A stretch of DNA of 41,598 nucleotides, taken from Chloroflexota bacterium. Its GTDB lineage: Bacteria > Chloroflexota > JAHJIN01. Shown in pieces: positions 1 through 8,204 of the stretch. The notes below the pieces were generated by a model. That model saw nothing but the letters and a program-made list of their open reading frames with translations, was not told the origin of the DNA and ran no database searches. The stretch spans positions 1 through 41,598 of the forward strand of contig JAHJIN010000354.1 in NCBI GenBank assembly GCA_018823415.1. Direction: 5' to 3'. The translations under genes were made by a program, and so were the position numbers. Each line of letters opens with the position of its first letter. Within the stretch, counting starts at the first letter, position 1.

Positions 1-3000
1 GGCTGAGGCGCGCCACCAGCCGCAGCAGCGACGGGTTGGGCCGCCGGTCGCCGGGGCGTGGCCGGCCGGCGCGCCGGGGGGGGCATCGCCGGCTGGGACA
101 TGGACTGGGCCTGCACGCGCACGTGGAAAATGGCCCGGGTCGTGTCATGGCGAATCATCCCCAGCAACTCCTGGAACATTTCGTGAGCTTCTTTTTTATA
201 GACCACCAGGGGGTTCTGCTGGCCGTAGGCGCGCAGGCCAATACCCTCGCGCAGGGCGTCCAACGCAGTGAGGTGCCGCACCCACAGGTTGTCCATGGCC
301 CGCAGGAGCACGTGGCGCTCCACTTGGCGCAACAGCGGCGAGGTGATCTCGCGCTCGCGGTCATCATAGGTATCTGTCACCAGGGCAGCGGCGCGCTCGC
401 CGATCTCGTCGACTGACAGGTCAGCCAGGCTCGCCGGCTGCCAGTCTGGCGGCAGGGGCACAATGCGCTGCAATTCGTTCAGGAATCCTACCAGCGCTTC
501 TTCGTCCACCTCGGCGGTCAGGTATGAACCCACCAGGTCGTCCACTTCGTCCAGCACCATCTCTTCGATGATGGGCCGCAGGTTGTCCGCGCTTAGGACC
601 TTGGTGCGCTGGTCATAGATGACCTCGCGCTGGGTGTTCATCACGTCGTCGTATTCCACCACGTGCTTGCGGATGTCAAAGTTGTAGCCTTCGACCTTGA
701 CCTGGCTGTTTTCGATGGTCTTGCTTACCAGCCCGGCCTCGATGGGGATGTCTTCGTCCAGGCCAAAGCGGTCCATGACGCTGGCGACGGCGCTGCCGCC
801 AAAGCGGCGCATGAGGTCGTCTTCCAGTGACACGTAAAAGCGCGACGAACCCGGGTCGCCCTGGCGACCGGCGCGACCCCGGAGCTGGTTGTCGATGCGC
901 CGAGCCTCGTGCCGTTCTGTGCCCACGATGTGCAGACCACCCAACTCGCGGACCCGGTCCTGATCGCGTTGCCATTCGGTCTTGATGGTCTGGATCTCGG
1001 CGATGACAGCTTCGGACAGTTCCGGGTGCTGCGCCACTACCTGGCGAGCTTGGTCCAGGTCGTCATCCAGCACGTGGCGGATGACGGCGATCATGGTGTT
1101 GTAATAACGGGCAAAGAGCCGGCGCGCTACAAACTCGACGTCGCCGCCTTCTACCTCGTAATCGGCGCGGAGGAGCTTGACCTCGGCCACGAGTTCTTCT
1201 GGCACCACCCGGTCTTCGGTGGTCATTTGCAGCACGGTGGGCCAGTCCTCGTCCAGGATGGCGCGCGCCAGGTCCAGCACGATCCGGGCCTGCTCGGGGA
1301 CGATGCGCCCGCTTTCCAGGAGCCGGTTCACGATGAACCGAGCCCGGCCGGACCCACGCTCCGCGTCGCTGTGCTTGTGATACGCATCATATTCGCCCTT
1401 GAGCGACTCCACCAGGGCGATGGATTCTGCGGTGAGGCCCTGGGTCCGCTGGGCCAACTGGTGCGCCTGCTGGAGGTTGCCGTCTAGCGTGGCGCGCACA
1501 AAGCCCTGGGCTGCCTGGTAAAACCGCCGCTCGAGCAAATCGGCGGCCAGACCGTCTGGGTTGCCGCCCAGCAAAATGTCCACGCCACGCCCGGCCATGT
1601 TGGTGGCGATGGTGACGGCGCCGGGCCGGCCGGCCTGAGCGATGACAAAGGCTTCTTTTTCGTGGAGCTTGGCATTGAGGACATGATGCGGGACACCCTG
1701 CCGTTTGAGCATCTGGCCGAGCATCTCGGAGGTTTCCACGGCCACGGTACCCACCAGCACCGGCTGGCCCTGGTGGTGCATCTCGTCGATCTCGTCCACC
1801 ACGGCGCGGAACTTGGCGGTTTGGGTCTTGTACACCATGTCGGTGTGGTCCTGGCGGACCATGGGCCGGTGCGTGGGTAGCACCACCACGTCCAGGCCAT
1901 AGATCTTGAAGAACTCTTCTTTTTCTGTGGCCGCGGTGCCGGTCATGCCCGCCAGCTTGTCGTACATGCGGAAATAGTTCTGAAAGGTGATGGTGGCCCA
2001 GGTCAGGCTCTCGCGCTGGACCTTGACGCCCTCTTTGGCCTCGATGGCTTGGTGCAGGCCCTCGGAGTATCGTCGGCCGTGCATGAGCCGGCCGGTGAAC
2101 TCGTCCACGATGACCACCTGGCCGTCTAGCACCACATAATTGTGGTCGCGGTGAAAGATAAACTCGGCCTTGAGCGCGTTCTCCAAGTAATAGGTCAGCT
2201 CGTTGTACTCCGAGTCATAGAGGTTCTGCACGCCTAGCCAGCGCTCCATCTTGGCCATGCCCTCTTCGGTGAGGGTGATGACGCGCATCTTTTCATCGAT
2301 CTCGAAATCTTCTTCCGGGCGCAGGCGCGGCACGATGCGGGCAAAACGCACGTACTCGTTGGTGGATTCCTCGGCCGGGCCGGAGATGATCAGGGGTGTA
2401 CGGGCCTCGTCGACGAGGATATTGTCCACCTCGTCCACGATAGCGTAGTAGAGATCGCGCTGGACGCGCTGGCGCAGGTCCATCACCATGTTGTCGCGCA
2501 AATAGTCAAAGCCAAACTCGTTGTTGGTACCATAGGTAACATCGGCCAGGTAGGCTTCGCGGCGCTCGCAGGGCCGCCAGTGCATGAGCCGGCTGTCGCC
2601 GCCGTGGTCGGAAGGGTCCACATAGTCGGGGTCATACAGGCCGGCGAAATCGTGGGAAATGACGCCGATGGACAGGCCCAGCCGGTGATAGATAGGCCCC
2701 ATCCAGCCGCCGCCCACGCGCGACAAATAGTCGTTGGGTGTGATCAGGTGTGCGCCCCTGCCCAGCAGGGCATTGAGATAGAGCGGCAAGGAGGCGGTGA
2801 GGGTCTTGCCCTCGCCAGTGCGTTGCTCGGCAATCTTACTCTGGTGCAAGACGATGCCGGCCATGAGCTGCACGTCATAGTGGCGCTGGCCGATGGTGCG
2901 CCGCGCCGCTTCGCGCACGGCGGCAAAGGCATCGGGCAACAGGTCGTCCAGCATCTCGCCGTCGGCCAAGTGGTCGCGGAACTCGTCGGTCTTGGCCCTG

Positions 3001-3125
3001 AGTTCGGCGTCGGAGAGGGCCTGGAAGGCCGGCTCGAGCTCGTTGGTGGTCGCTACGATAGGTCGTAGGCGGTTGACCTCGCGCTCATTGGAATCGAACA
3101 GGCTACCGAGAGCCTTTTTGAACAT
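1..3125 (-). CDS. secA: Preprotein translocase ATPase SecA (3' end outside window)
   Basis: SecA drives post-translational export of unfolded preproteins through SecYEG. About 1041 codons are visible and the C-terminus lies beyond base 1. The ATG at 3125 begins MFKKALGSLFDSNEREV. The Walker A motif RTGEGKT is at residues 102-108, the DEAD-like motif VDEVDNILVDEAR starts near 230, TGRLMHGRRYSEGLHQA marks the start of the crosslinking region, and GRAGRQGDPGSSRF is helicase motif VI. The glycine pair of ILLGGN (residue ~520) is separated from GGLHIVGTE (residue ~729) by about 209 residues, against under 40 in E. coli SecA, so NBD2 carries an insertion of about 170 residues. The visible end is Pro/Ala/Gln-rich; any C-terminal zinc motif would be outside the window. 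The gene lies 79 bp downstream of the phosphoglycerate mutase gene and has its own candidate promoter. Confidence 0.97.
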   Translation of the reverse strand, partial: MFKKALGSLFDSNEREVNRLRPIVATTNELEPAFQALSDAELRAKTDEFRDHLADGEMLDDLLPDAFAAVREAARRTIGQRHYDVQLMAGIVLHQSKIAEQRTGEGKTLTASLPLYLNALLGRGAHLITPNDYLSRVGGGWMGPIYHRLGLSIGVISHDFAGLYDPDYVDPSDHGGDSRLMHWRPCERREAYLADVTYGTNNEFGFDYLRDNMVMDLRQRVQRDLYYAIVDEVDNILVDEARTPLIISGPAEESTNEYVRFARIVPRLRPEEDFEIDEKMRVITLTEEGMAKMERWLGVQNLYDSEYNELTYYLENALKAEFIFHRDHNYVVLDGQVVIVDEFTGRLMHGRRYSEGLHQAIEAKEGVKVQRESLTWATITFQNYFRMYDKLAGMTGTAATEKEEFFKIYGLDVVVLPTHRPMVRQDHTDMVYKTQTAKFRAVVDEIDEMHHQGQPVLVGTVAVETSEMLGQMLKRQGVPHHVLNAKLHEKEAFVIAQAGRPGAVTIATNMAGRGVDILLGGNPDGLAADLLERRFYQAAQGFVRATLDGNLQQAHQLAQRTQGLTAESIALVESLKGEYDAYHKHSDAERGSGRARFIVNRLLESGRIVPEQARIVLDLARAILDEDWPTVLQMTTEDRVVPEELVAEVKLLRADYEVEGGDVEFVARRLFARYYNTMIAVIRHVLDDDLDQARQVVAQHPELSEAVIAEIQTIKTEWQRDQDRVRELGGLHIVGTERHEARRIDNQLRGRAGRQGDPGSSRFYVSLEDDLMRRFGGSAVASVMDRFGLDEDIPIEAGLVSKTIENSQVKVEGYNFDIRKHVVEYDDVMNTQREVIYDQRTKVLSADNLRPIIEEMVLDEVDDLVGSYLTAEVDEEALVGFLNELQRIVPLPPDWQPASLADLSVDEIGERAAALVTDTYDDREREITSPLLRQVERHVLLRAMDNLWVRHLTALDALREGIGLRAYGQQNPLVVYKKEAHEMFQELLGMIRHDTTRAIFHVRVQAQSMSQPAMPPPARRPATPRRPAAQPVAAAAGGAPQ

Positions 3126-3156
3126 GGCGAAACCTCGTCAGACGTCGTATAGGACT

Positions 3157-3185
3157 ATTCTACTCGATTCACGGAAACTGCGCAA
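3157..3185 (-). promoter_or_regulatory. Candidate promoter of secA
   Basis: On the minus strand TTGCGC (3185-3180) and TAGAAT (3162-3157) are separated by 17 bp. They lie 32 bp upstream of the secA ATG, in the gap after the mutase gene. This is a by-eye sigma70-type match. Confidence 0.55.
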
Positions 3186-3204
3186 GCGGCCAAGCCGGTG
3201 CCAG

Positions 3205-4788
3205 CTATCCGTTGTCGGGCGGGTATACGGCAGTGCCCAGGCCATCCACCAGCCAGCGATACGTCTTTTCGATGCGGTCCCAGTTTTCCTCGCGGTCCAG
3301 CGCCCAGAACCGGCCGATGACGCCCACCACCTGCTGGCCCAACGTCTGCGCCCGGTCTTCGATGCGCGCGATGTACAGCGCGCCGCTCTCGGGCCGCTCG
3401 CCGCGCCGGCCCAGCATGGAGTGGATATAGACCTCTGGCACGCCCTCGCGATGCGCCAGGTCCATGAGGGCCTCCAGGTGCGCCACGTCGCCATGAGACG
3501 AGTAGAACGAGACGATGCCCAGCAGATGCAGCCGGGTACCGGCGTCGCGCGCGCCGCGCACGGCCCAGAGAAAGGCCGGGTTCTCGTCATAGCTACTGTC
3601 GGCGATGGCCCGGTTCACGCGGACCCGGTCGCTGTAGATGGGCCGGCCCGCGCCCAGGTGCAGGTGCCCCACTTCGCTGTTACCCACGGTGCCGGCTGGC
3701 AGGCCCACGGCCTCGCCGGCGGCGGCCAGGATGGTGGAGGGGTGCTCGCGCTGTAGCCGGTCCATCACCGGCGTGTCGGCCGCCCGGATGAGGTTGCCGT
3801 ATTCGGCGTCATTGTGCCCCCACCCATCGAGGACGAGCAGCAACACGCGCCGGCGCTCGCCTGGCACCGGGCCGGCGATGAGGCTCTGCCCGGTCATAAG
3901 GGCCGGTTGCGGCACCCCCAGCAGTTGCAGCACCGTGGGCGCCACGTCGATGAGGCTCCCATCGCTGCACAAGGTCGCACTATCCAAGACCGGTGCCACC
4001 AGCACGAACGGCACCGGGCTGACCGTGTGGCCGGTGTCGATGACGCCGTCCGGGTAGAGCCAGCTTTCCACCGTGCCGTGGTCGGCGGTGACGAGGGCTG
4101 TCGCGCCGGCGGCCTGTGCCGCGTCCAGGATGCGCCCTACCTGGGCATCTACCACGCTCACGGCCTGCTTGATGGCTACATCGTTCTCACTGTGCCCCAC
4201 CACGTCCACGTTGGCCAGGTTTGCCACCACCAAATCATAGCCCGGGTCGCCCAGGGCCTGGATGACAGCATCGGCCACCTCGCGGGCCTTCATCGCCGGG
4301 ACCGTGGTATAGTCGCGCACGTGGTCGCTCTCGATCACCACGCGGTCCTCGCCGGGGAGCGGGTCACGGCGTTTGCCGTTGAGAAAGAACGTAATGTGGA
4401 TGGCTTTTTCCGATTCGCCGATCTTGATCTGGCGCCGGCCAGCCCGGCTCACCACCTCGCTCAACGTGTCTGCGATTCCTTCTTCCGGGGGAAAGGCCAC
4501 CCGCACGCCCAGTTCTTCCAGGTGTGGGTGGTAGCGGATCAGGGTGGCAAAGCGCACGGTCATGGCCGGGCGCGAGAAATGGTCGAAACCAGGGTCTACA
4601 AAGACCTCGGTCAGTTCCACCTCGCGCTCGCCGCGCAGGTCATAGAAAATCACATAGTCGCCGTCCTGAATACGACCTACGGGCTGGCCGGTCCCGTCGA
4701 CGCGGACGATGGGTTCCATGCGTTCGTCGTCCTCGCCCTGAGCATAAGCGACTCGAACTGCGTCGGCCATAGTTCCAATCTGTGGCAT
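3205..4788 (-). CDS. Circularly permuted cofactor-independent phosphoglycerate mutase (iPGM/GpmI-like)
   Basis: This 527-aa protein contains all blocks of cofactor-independent phosphoglycerate mutase (3-PG/2-PG interconversion, glycolysis) in rotated order. Residues 6-165 match the second half of the transferase domain (GRIQDGDYVIF, VAFPPEEG, ESEKAIHITFFLNG with K128). Residues 166-305 match the C-terminal phosphatase part (ANVDVVGHS with D195/H199, TADHG with D236/H237, DTGHT with H254). After a short linker comes the normal N-terminus: VLDGWG (D321), GNSEVGHLHLGAGR with nucleophile S371, then the first half of the transferase domain ending IGRFWALDREENWDRIEKTY. Total length is close to the usual ~510 aa and the frame is unbroken. 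Start: ATG 4788, preceded by AAGGAG at 6-nt spacing, is preferred over an in-frame start 14 codons upstream. Two pocket motifs are altered: SDGGVHSH reads SFYSSHGD, and DGRD reads GRRG. Phosphoglycerate mutase activity is therefore likely but not certain. Confidence 0.9.
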   Translation of the reverse strand: MPQIGTMADAVRVAYAQGEDDERMEPIVRVDGTGQPVGRIQDGDYVIFYDLRGEREVELTEVFVDPGFDHFSRPAMTVRFATLIRYHPHLEELGVRVAFPPEEGIADTLSEVVSRAGRRQIKIGESEKAIHITFFLNGKRRDPLPGEDRVVIESDHVRDYTTVPAMKAREVADAVIQALGDPGYDLVVANLANVDVVGHSENDVAIKQAVSVVDAQVGRILDAAQAAGATALVTADHGTVESWLYPDGVIDTGHTVSPVPFVLVAPVLDSATLCSDGSLIDVAPTVLQLLGVPQPALMTGQSLIAGPVPGERRRVLLLVLDGWGHNDAEYGNLIRAADTPVMDRLQREHPSTILAAAGEAVGLPAGTVGNSEVGHLHLGAGRPIYSDRVRVNRAIADSSYDENPAFLWAVRGARDAGTRLHLLGIVSFYSSHGDVAHLEALMDLAHREGVPEVYIHSMLGRRGERPESGALYIARIEDRAQTLGQQVVGVIGRFWALDREENWDRIEKTYRWLVDGLGTAVYPPDNG

Positions 4789-4820
4789 GTTTGCTCCTTG
4801 GGTATGTATTCGCGGGCCTG

Positions 4821-4849
4821 ATCCTACCACATCCGAGGACGCGTGGCAA
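4821..4849 (-). promoter_or_regulatory. Candidate promoter of the permuted mutase gene
   Basis: Minus strand TTGCCA (4849-4844), 17 bp, TAGGAT (4826-4821), with TGTGG directly before the -10 box. The expected start lies about 26 nt upstream of the ATG at 4788. It is divergent from the promoter at 4861-4888. Confidence 0.6.
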
Positions 4850-4860
4850 GTCGTTGGGTC

Positions 4861-4888
4861 TTGCGTTGTGTGGCAGGTAGGGTATAAT
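4861..4888 (+). promoter_or_regulatory. Candidate promoter of the histidine-phosphatase gene
   Basis: TTGCGT (4861-4866), 16 bp, perfect TATAAT (4883-4888). The resulting leader is about 95 nt. The -35 box lies only 11 bp from the -35 box of the divergent mutase promoter, so the two could share regulation. Confidence 0.6.
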
Positions 4889-4987
4889 TCGCGTAGGGGC
4901 CTAACCAGCGAAACTCTTGCACAACGAGCAAGGATTTCAGAAGCATCAATCTGGTTGGCTCTGATTTATCCAGGTTAGGAGGTGAAC

Positions 4988-5626
4988 ATGACACGTATTA
5001 TCCTGGTACGACATGGGCAGACCGCGTGGAATCGTGAGGTGCGATTTCGCGGCCAGGTGGATGTGCCACTGAACGACGTGGGGCACGCGCAGGCGCAGGC
5101 GGTGGCCCGGACACTGCGTGTGGCCGGGTGGCTCATTGCGGCCGTGTATAGCAGCCCGTTGAGCCGGGCTATCGAGACCGCGCGCCCCACGGCCGACGCG
5201 CTGGGCCTGCCGATGCAACCCGAGCCGGGGCTATTGGACATCAACTATGGCGAATGGGGCGGCCTGTCGCCGGCCGAAGCCGAGGCGCGCGACCCGGCGC
5301 TGCTGGCCCGGTGGCAGCATGACCCGGGGACTGCCGTGTTTCCGGGCGGCGAAGACCTGGCCGCCGTGCAGGCCCGGACCCTGGCAGCCCTGGCCCGCTG
5401 GGTGGCTGCGCATCCCGAGCAGACCATCATGGCCGTGGGACACGTGGTCACGAACCGGGCGCTCATCCTGGGCGTGCTGGGCGCGTCGCTGGCCCACTTT
5501 TGGCAAATCGGCCAAGACAACGCGGCCATCAGCATCATCGAGGACTATTATGGGCGATTGGTGGTGGCTACACTGAACGATACATGCCACCTGGACTATG
5601 GGGCCGGGGCGCATGTGTTGGGTTAA
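4988..5626 (+). CDS. Histidine phosphatase superfamily protein (cofactor-dependent mutase/CobC-like branch)
   Basis: 212-aa phosphatase of the branch that includes 2,3-BPG-dependent phosphoglycerate mutase, alpha-ribazole phosphatase (CobC) and broad-specificity phosphatases. The phospho-acceptor histidine is H9 in LVRHGQTAWN. The family motifs SSPLSRAIETA, LLDINYGEWGG and AVGHVVTNRAL (second catalytic His) follow. ATG 4988 is chosen because AGGAGG ends at 4982; an in-frame GTG at 4982 overlaps that site. True phosphoglycerate mutases are usually longer (~230-250 aa) with an insertion absent here, so a small-molecule phosphatase role is more likely. It is transcribed divergently from the iPGM-type gene. 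The exact substrate cannot be read from sequence. Confidence 0.9.
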   Translation: MTRIILVRHGQTAWNREVRFRGQVDVPLNDVGHAQAQAVARTLRVAGWLIAAVYSSPLSRAIETARPTADALGLPMQPEPGLLDINYGEWGGLSPAEAEARDPALLARWQHDPGTAVFPGGEDLAAVQARTLAALARWVAAHPEQTIMAVGHVVTNRALILGVLGASLAHFWQIGQDNAAISIIEDYYGRLVVATLNDTCHLDYGAGAHVLG

Positions 5627-5642
5627 CATTTGCCGTCGCCTC

Positions 5643-5671
5643 TTGCGTTTTGCCGGGCTACAGTGTATACT
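5643..5671 (+). promoter_or_regulatory. Candidate promoter of the branched-chain aminotransferase gene
   Basis: TTGCGT (5643-5648), 17 bp, TATACT (5666-5671), just after the preceding stop codon. The leader is about 30 nt. The -35 hexamer is identical to that at 4861-4866. Confidence 0.6.
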
Positions 5672-5707
5672 TATCGAGACCACAACGACCTCAGAGAGGA
5701 GGAGTGC

Positions 5708-6628
5708 ATGGCAGCATATGCGTATTTCAGAGGGCAGATCGTGCCCCTGGAGCAGGCCAACGTCAATGTGATGACGCACGCCTTTAACTATGGCACCGGA
5801 TGTTTCGAGGGGATTCGAGCCTATTGGAATGAGGAACAGGAGCAGCTTTTCCTGTTTCGGATGCGCGAGCACTTTGAACGACTGCGGTGCAACTGTCGTG
5901 TGATCCACATCGACGTGCGGCAATCTGTCAAGGAACTAGAGGCTATCACCATCCAGGTCCTACGCGCCTGCGGGTTCCGCCAAGATACCTACGTTCGCCC
6001 GCTGGCCTACAAGAGCAGCGAAGGCATTGGCGTGCGGCTCCACGACCTGGAAGACGACCTGACCATCTTTGCCGTGCCCTTTGGCAAGTATATCGAAAAG
6101 GAAGAAGGGGCCAGCGCGTGCGTGTCGTCGTGGCGGCGGCTGGACGACAATACCATCCCGGCGCGGGCCAAGCTCACCGGCGCATATGTGAACTCGGCTC
6201 TAGCCAAGACCGATGCGGTCCACAAGGGCTTTGACGAAGCCATTGTGCTCACGCACGACGGTCACGTATCCGAAGGCAGCGCGGAGAACTTTTTTCTGGT
6301 GCGCAACGGCGCGCTCATCACCCCGCCGGTCACAGACAATATCCTGGAGGGTATTACCCGAGACACGGTTATGGAACTGGCCAAACGAGAACTGGGCATT
6401 CCCACGCGCGAGCGTACCATCGACCGCAGCGAGTTGTATGCTGCCGATGAGGCGTTCTTTTGCGGGACCGGCGTCCAGGTTGCGGCTGTTGTGAGTATTG
6501 ACCACCGCCCGGTGGGCGACGGCATCATTGGTCCCATCACCAAACAAATTCGCGACCTGTACTTTGCCGTGGTGCGCGGCCAGTTACCGGCCTATGCGCA
6601 CTGGCTGACCCCGGTGTACGAGGCATAA
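5708..6628 (+). CDS. ilvE: Branched-chain amino acid aminotransferase (class IV, PLP)
   Basis: 306-aa fold-type IV PLP aminotransferase. It transfers the amino group between glutamate and branched-chain 2-oxo acids, the last step of Val/Leu/Ile synthesis. HAFNYGTGCFEGIRAYW near residues 24-40 is the family signature. The PLP lysine is K155 in IPARAKLTGAY. EAIVLTHDGHVSEGSAENFF and ILEGITRDTVMELA follow, and FCGTGVQV is the late phosphate-side motif. ATG 5708 is chosen because GAGGAGGAG lies just upstream; the frame stays open further upstream but has no other good site. D-amino acid and aminodeoxychorismate lyase relatives share the fold, but length and motifs favour IlvE. The next gene starts 27 nt downstream, so they may be co-transcribed. 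Confidence 0.93.
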   Translation: MAAYAYFRGQIVPLEQANVNVMTHAFNYGTGCFEGIRAYWNEEQEQLFLFRMREHFERLRCNCRVIHIDVRQSVKELEAITIQVLRACGFRQDTYVRPLAYKSSEGIGVRLHDLEDDLTIFAVPFGKYIEKEEGASACVSSWRRLDDNTIPARAKLTGAYVNSALAKTDAVHKGFDEAIVLTHDGHVSEGSAENFFLVRNGALITPPVTDNILEGITRDTVMELAKRELGIPTRERTIDRSELYAADEAFFCGTGVQVAAVVSIDHRPVGDGIIGPITKQIRDLYFAVVRGQLPAYAHWLTPVYEA

Positions 6629-6655
6629 ACGCACAGCCAAGAAAGGAGCAAGCGC

Positions 6656-8179
6656 ATGAAAATGCCGCGGTGGCGTGGATGGATCAAGACGCTCGTTGTT
6701 CTCGGACTGGTATTGAGCGTGGCCGGCCTGTGGGCCACGCTTGCCATGGCACAGACCAGCATCATCCTGGATGGCATGGGAGATGACTGGGACCCGGCCT
6801 GGCAGGTTGCTACTGATCCCCTGGATGTCACGGTCACGGGCACCGGCAATCACCCGCACGAGGCCCCCACGTATGCTCGCAGCGGCTATGATGCCACCGC
6901 CCTGTGGGCGCACTATGATGTGAGCGCTGCCACCTGGTACTTTCGCCTGGATGTGGACGGTCGCATTGCCGACTCGGACAGCCAGACTGGTACTCCCGGC
7001 AACCTGGGTGTGGGCACCCACGCGGTAGACCAGGGACCGCTGGGCGGCGATAGCACCGGCATCGGGACCCCCGAGGCCTATCGGCTGCGCTTCCAGTATC
7101 AGGATGGCGGTCCGGTCTCGGTTGCCGAGTTGGCCGGGGATTCGACCATCGTGCCCGGCGTGCTCGCCGCCACCACTGCCGGATTGACCGGCCAGGGCGT
7201 GTACAGCACCACGTTCAATCCGGGCATCCTGGAATGGGCCTTTGCGCGGAACGTTATCATCCCGGTCGGGTCCAACCACCAGGAATTGTGGCTGGGCGCC
7301 CAGATGGGCGATAACAGCGACCAGGTGTCGGACGACGACGTGTCGGCCATCCTGCTAGTGGCCCTGGACCTGGGTGCCGGTTGCCCCCAGGGCCCCATTG
7401 TCGTGGGCGAGCAGGCTACTTTTCCCCTGGACTATGCTGTGCCGGCAGCGGCCGCGCAAGGCCCCCACGACGTGGTCCTGACGGCTAACGTGCCAGCCGG
7501 CACCGCGTTCATCAGTGCCAGCAATGGCGGCACCGAGTCCGGCGGCGTCATCACCTGGCACCTGGGTGACCTGAACGTTGGCGATGCCGGTCAGGTCACC
7601 TTTACCCTGCGCGTGAACGATGTCATGTCCTCGCTGACCATCAACAGCCAGATGACCAGCGCCGAGGGCCTGCAAGACCAGGCTACCAACGAGTGTCCGG
7701 TCCAGACGCCGGCGCCAACACTGGAGCTCGTGACCAGTTGTCCCCAGGATCCCATCGTGGTGGGCTCTCAGGCTACCTTCCCGCTGGACTATGGGGTGGC
7801 CGGGTCTTCCATCACCGGCGCTACCAACATGGTGCTTACGGCCCAGGTGCCGGCCGGGACCACGTTTATCAGCGCCATCGGCGGCGGCACCGAGTCTGGC
7901 GGCGTCATCACCTGGCACCTGGGCGACCTGGACCCCGGCGACGGCGGTCAGGTTACGTTTACTCTGCGCGTGACCAGTGCCATGAGTTCATTGACCATCA
8001 ACAGCGAGATGACTTGCGCCGAGCAGGGACGGGCGCAGAGCGCCAGCCAGTGCCCGGTGCAGCAAGCGCCAACCGGTGCCACCGAAGTGCCCGAACCCAG
8101 CACCATCTTGCTCCTGGGCGGGGGGTTGGCTGGCCTCGGCGGGCTGCTGGGCCTGGCCCGCGCCCGCGCGCGCCGCTAG
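6656..8179 (+). CDS. Secreted protein with two DUF11-like repeats and a PEP-CTERM sorting signal
   Basis: 507 aa. The N-terminal signal peptide has a hydrophobic core LVVLGLVLSVAGLW and ends near LAMAQ (~residue 33). A beta-rich domain of about 200 residues follows (DGMGDDWDPAWQ, then YHFRL-like strands). Two tandem repeats begin at C243 and C362, each running from CPQxPIVVG through TESGGVITWHLGDL to SSLTINS; they resemble the DUF11/conserved-repeat domain of surface proteins. The C-terminus has VPEPS (478-482), a hydrophobic Gly/Leu stretch and an Arg-rich end, the three-part PEP-CTERM signal recognised by exosortases. The start has AAGGAG 7 nt upstream. Likely an exported surface or extracellular matrix protein. 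No exosortase is in the window. Binding partner or substrate unknown. Confidence 0.85.
   Translation: MKMPRWRGWIKTLVVLGLVLSVAGLWATLAMAQTSIILDGMGDDWDPAWQVATDPLDVTVTGTGNHPHEAPTYARSGYDATALWAHYDVSAATWYFRLDVDGRIADSDSQTGTPGNLGVGTHAVDQGPLGGDSTGIGTPEAYRLRFQYQDGGPVSVAELAGDSTIVPGVLAATTAGLTGQGVYSTTFNPGILEWAFARNVIIPVGSNHQELWLGAQMGDNSDQVSDDDVSAILLVALDLGAGCPQGPIVVGEQATFPLDYAVPAAAAQGPHDVVLTANVPAGTAFISASNGGTESGGVITWHLGDLNVGDAGQVTFTLRVNDVMSSLTINSQMTSAEGLQDQATNECPVQTPAPTLELVTSCPQDPIVVGSQATFPLDYGVAGSSITGATNMVLTAQVPAGTTFISAIGGGTESGGVITWHLGDLDPGDGGQVTFTLRVTSAMSSLTINSEMTCAEQGRAQSASQCPVQQAPTGATEVPEPSTILLLGGGLAGLGGLLGLARARARR
7382..8070 (+). repeat. Tandem duplication of a ~357-bp module inside the PEP-CTERM gene
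   Basis: The two DUF11-like modules, starting at 7382 and 7739, are alike at both protein and DNA level (for example GTCATCACCTGGCACCTGGG in both copies). This indicates an internal duplication with a 119-codon period. Confidence 0.85.
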
Positions 8180-8204
8180 ACATGCCTGCGGAGGTACGCA
8201 CCCC

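Noticed and set aside
3814-4821. Long plus-strand open frame opposite the mutase gene
   Set aside because: It is the antisense shadow of a clearly conserved gene and encodes a His/Gln-rich product of no known family.
4789-4830. Longer N-terminus (14 extra codons) for the permuted mutase
   Set aside because: It would overlap the promoter and no ribosome binding site precedes it, whereas AAGGAG lies just before ATG 4788.
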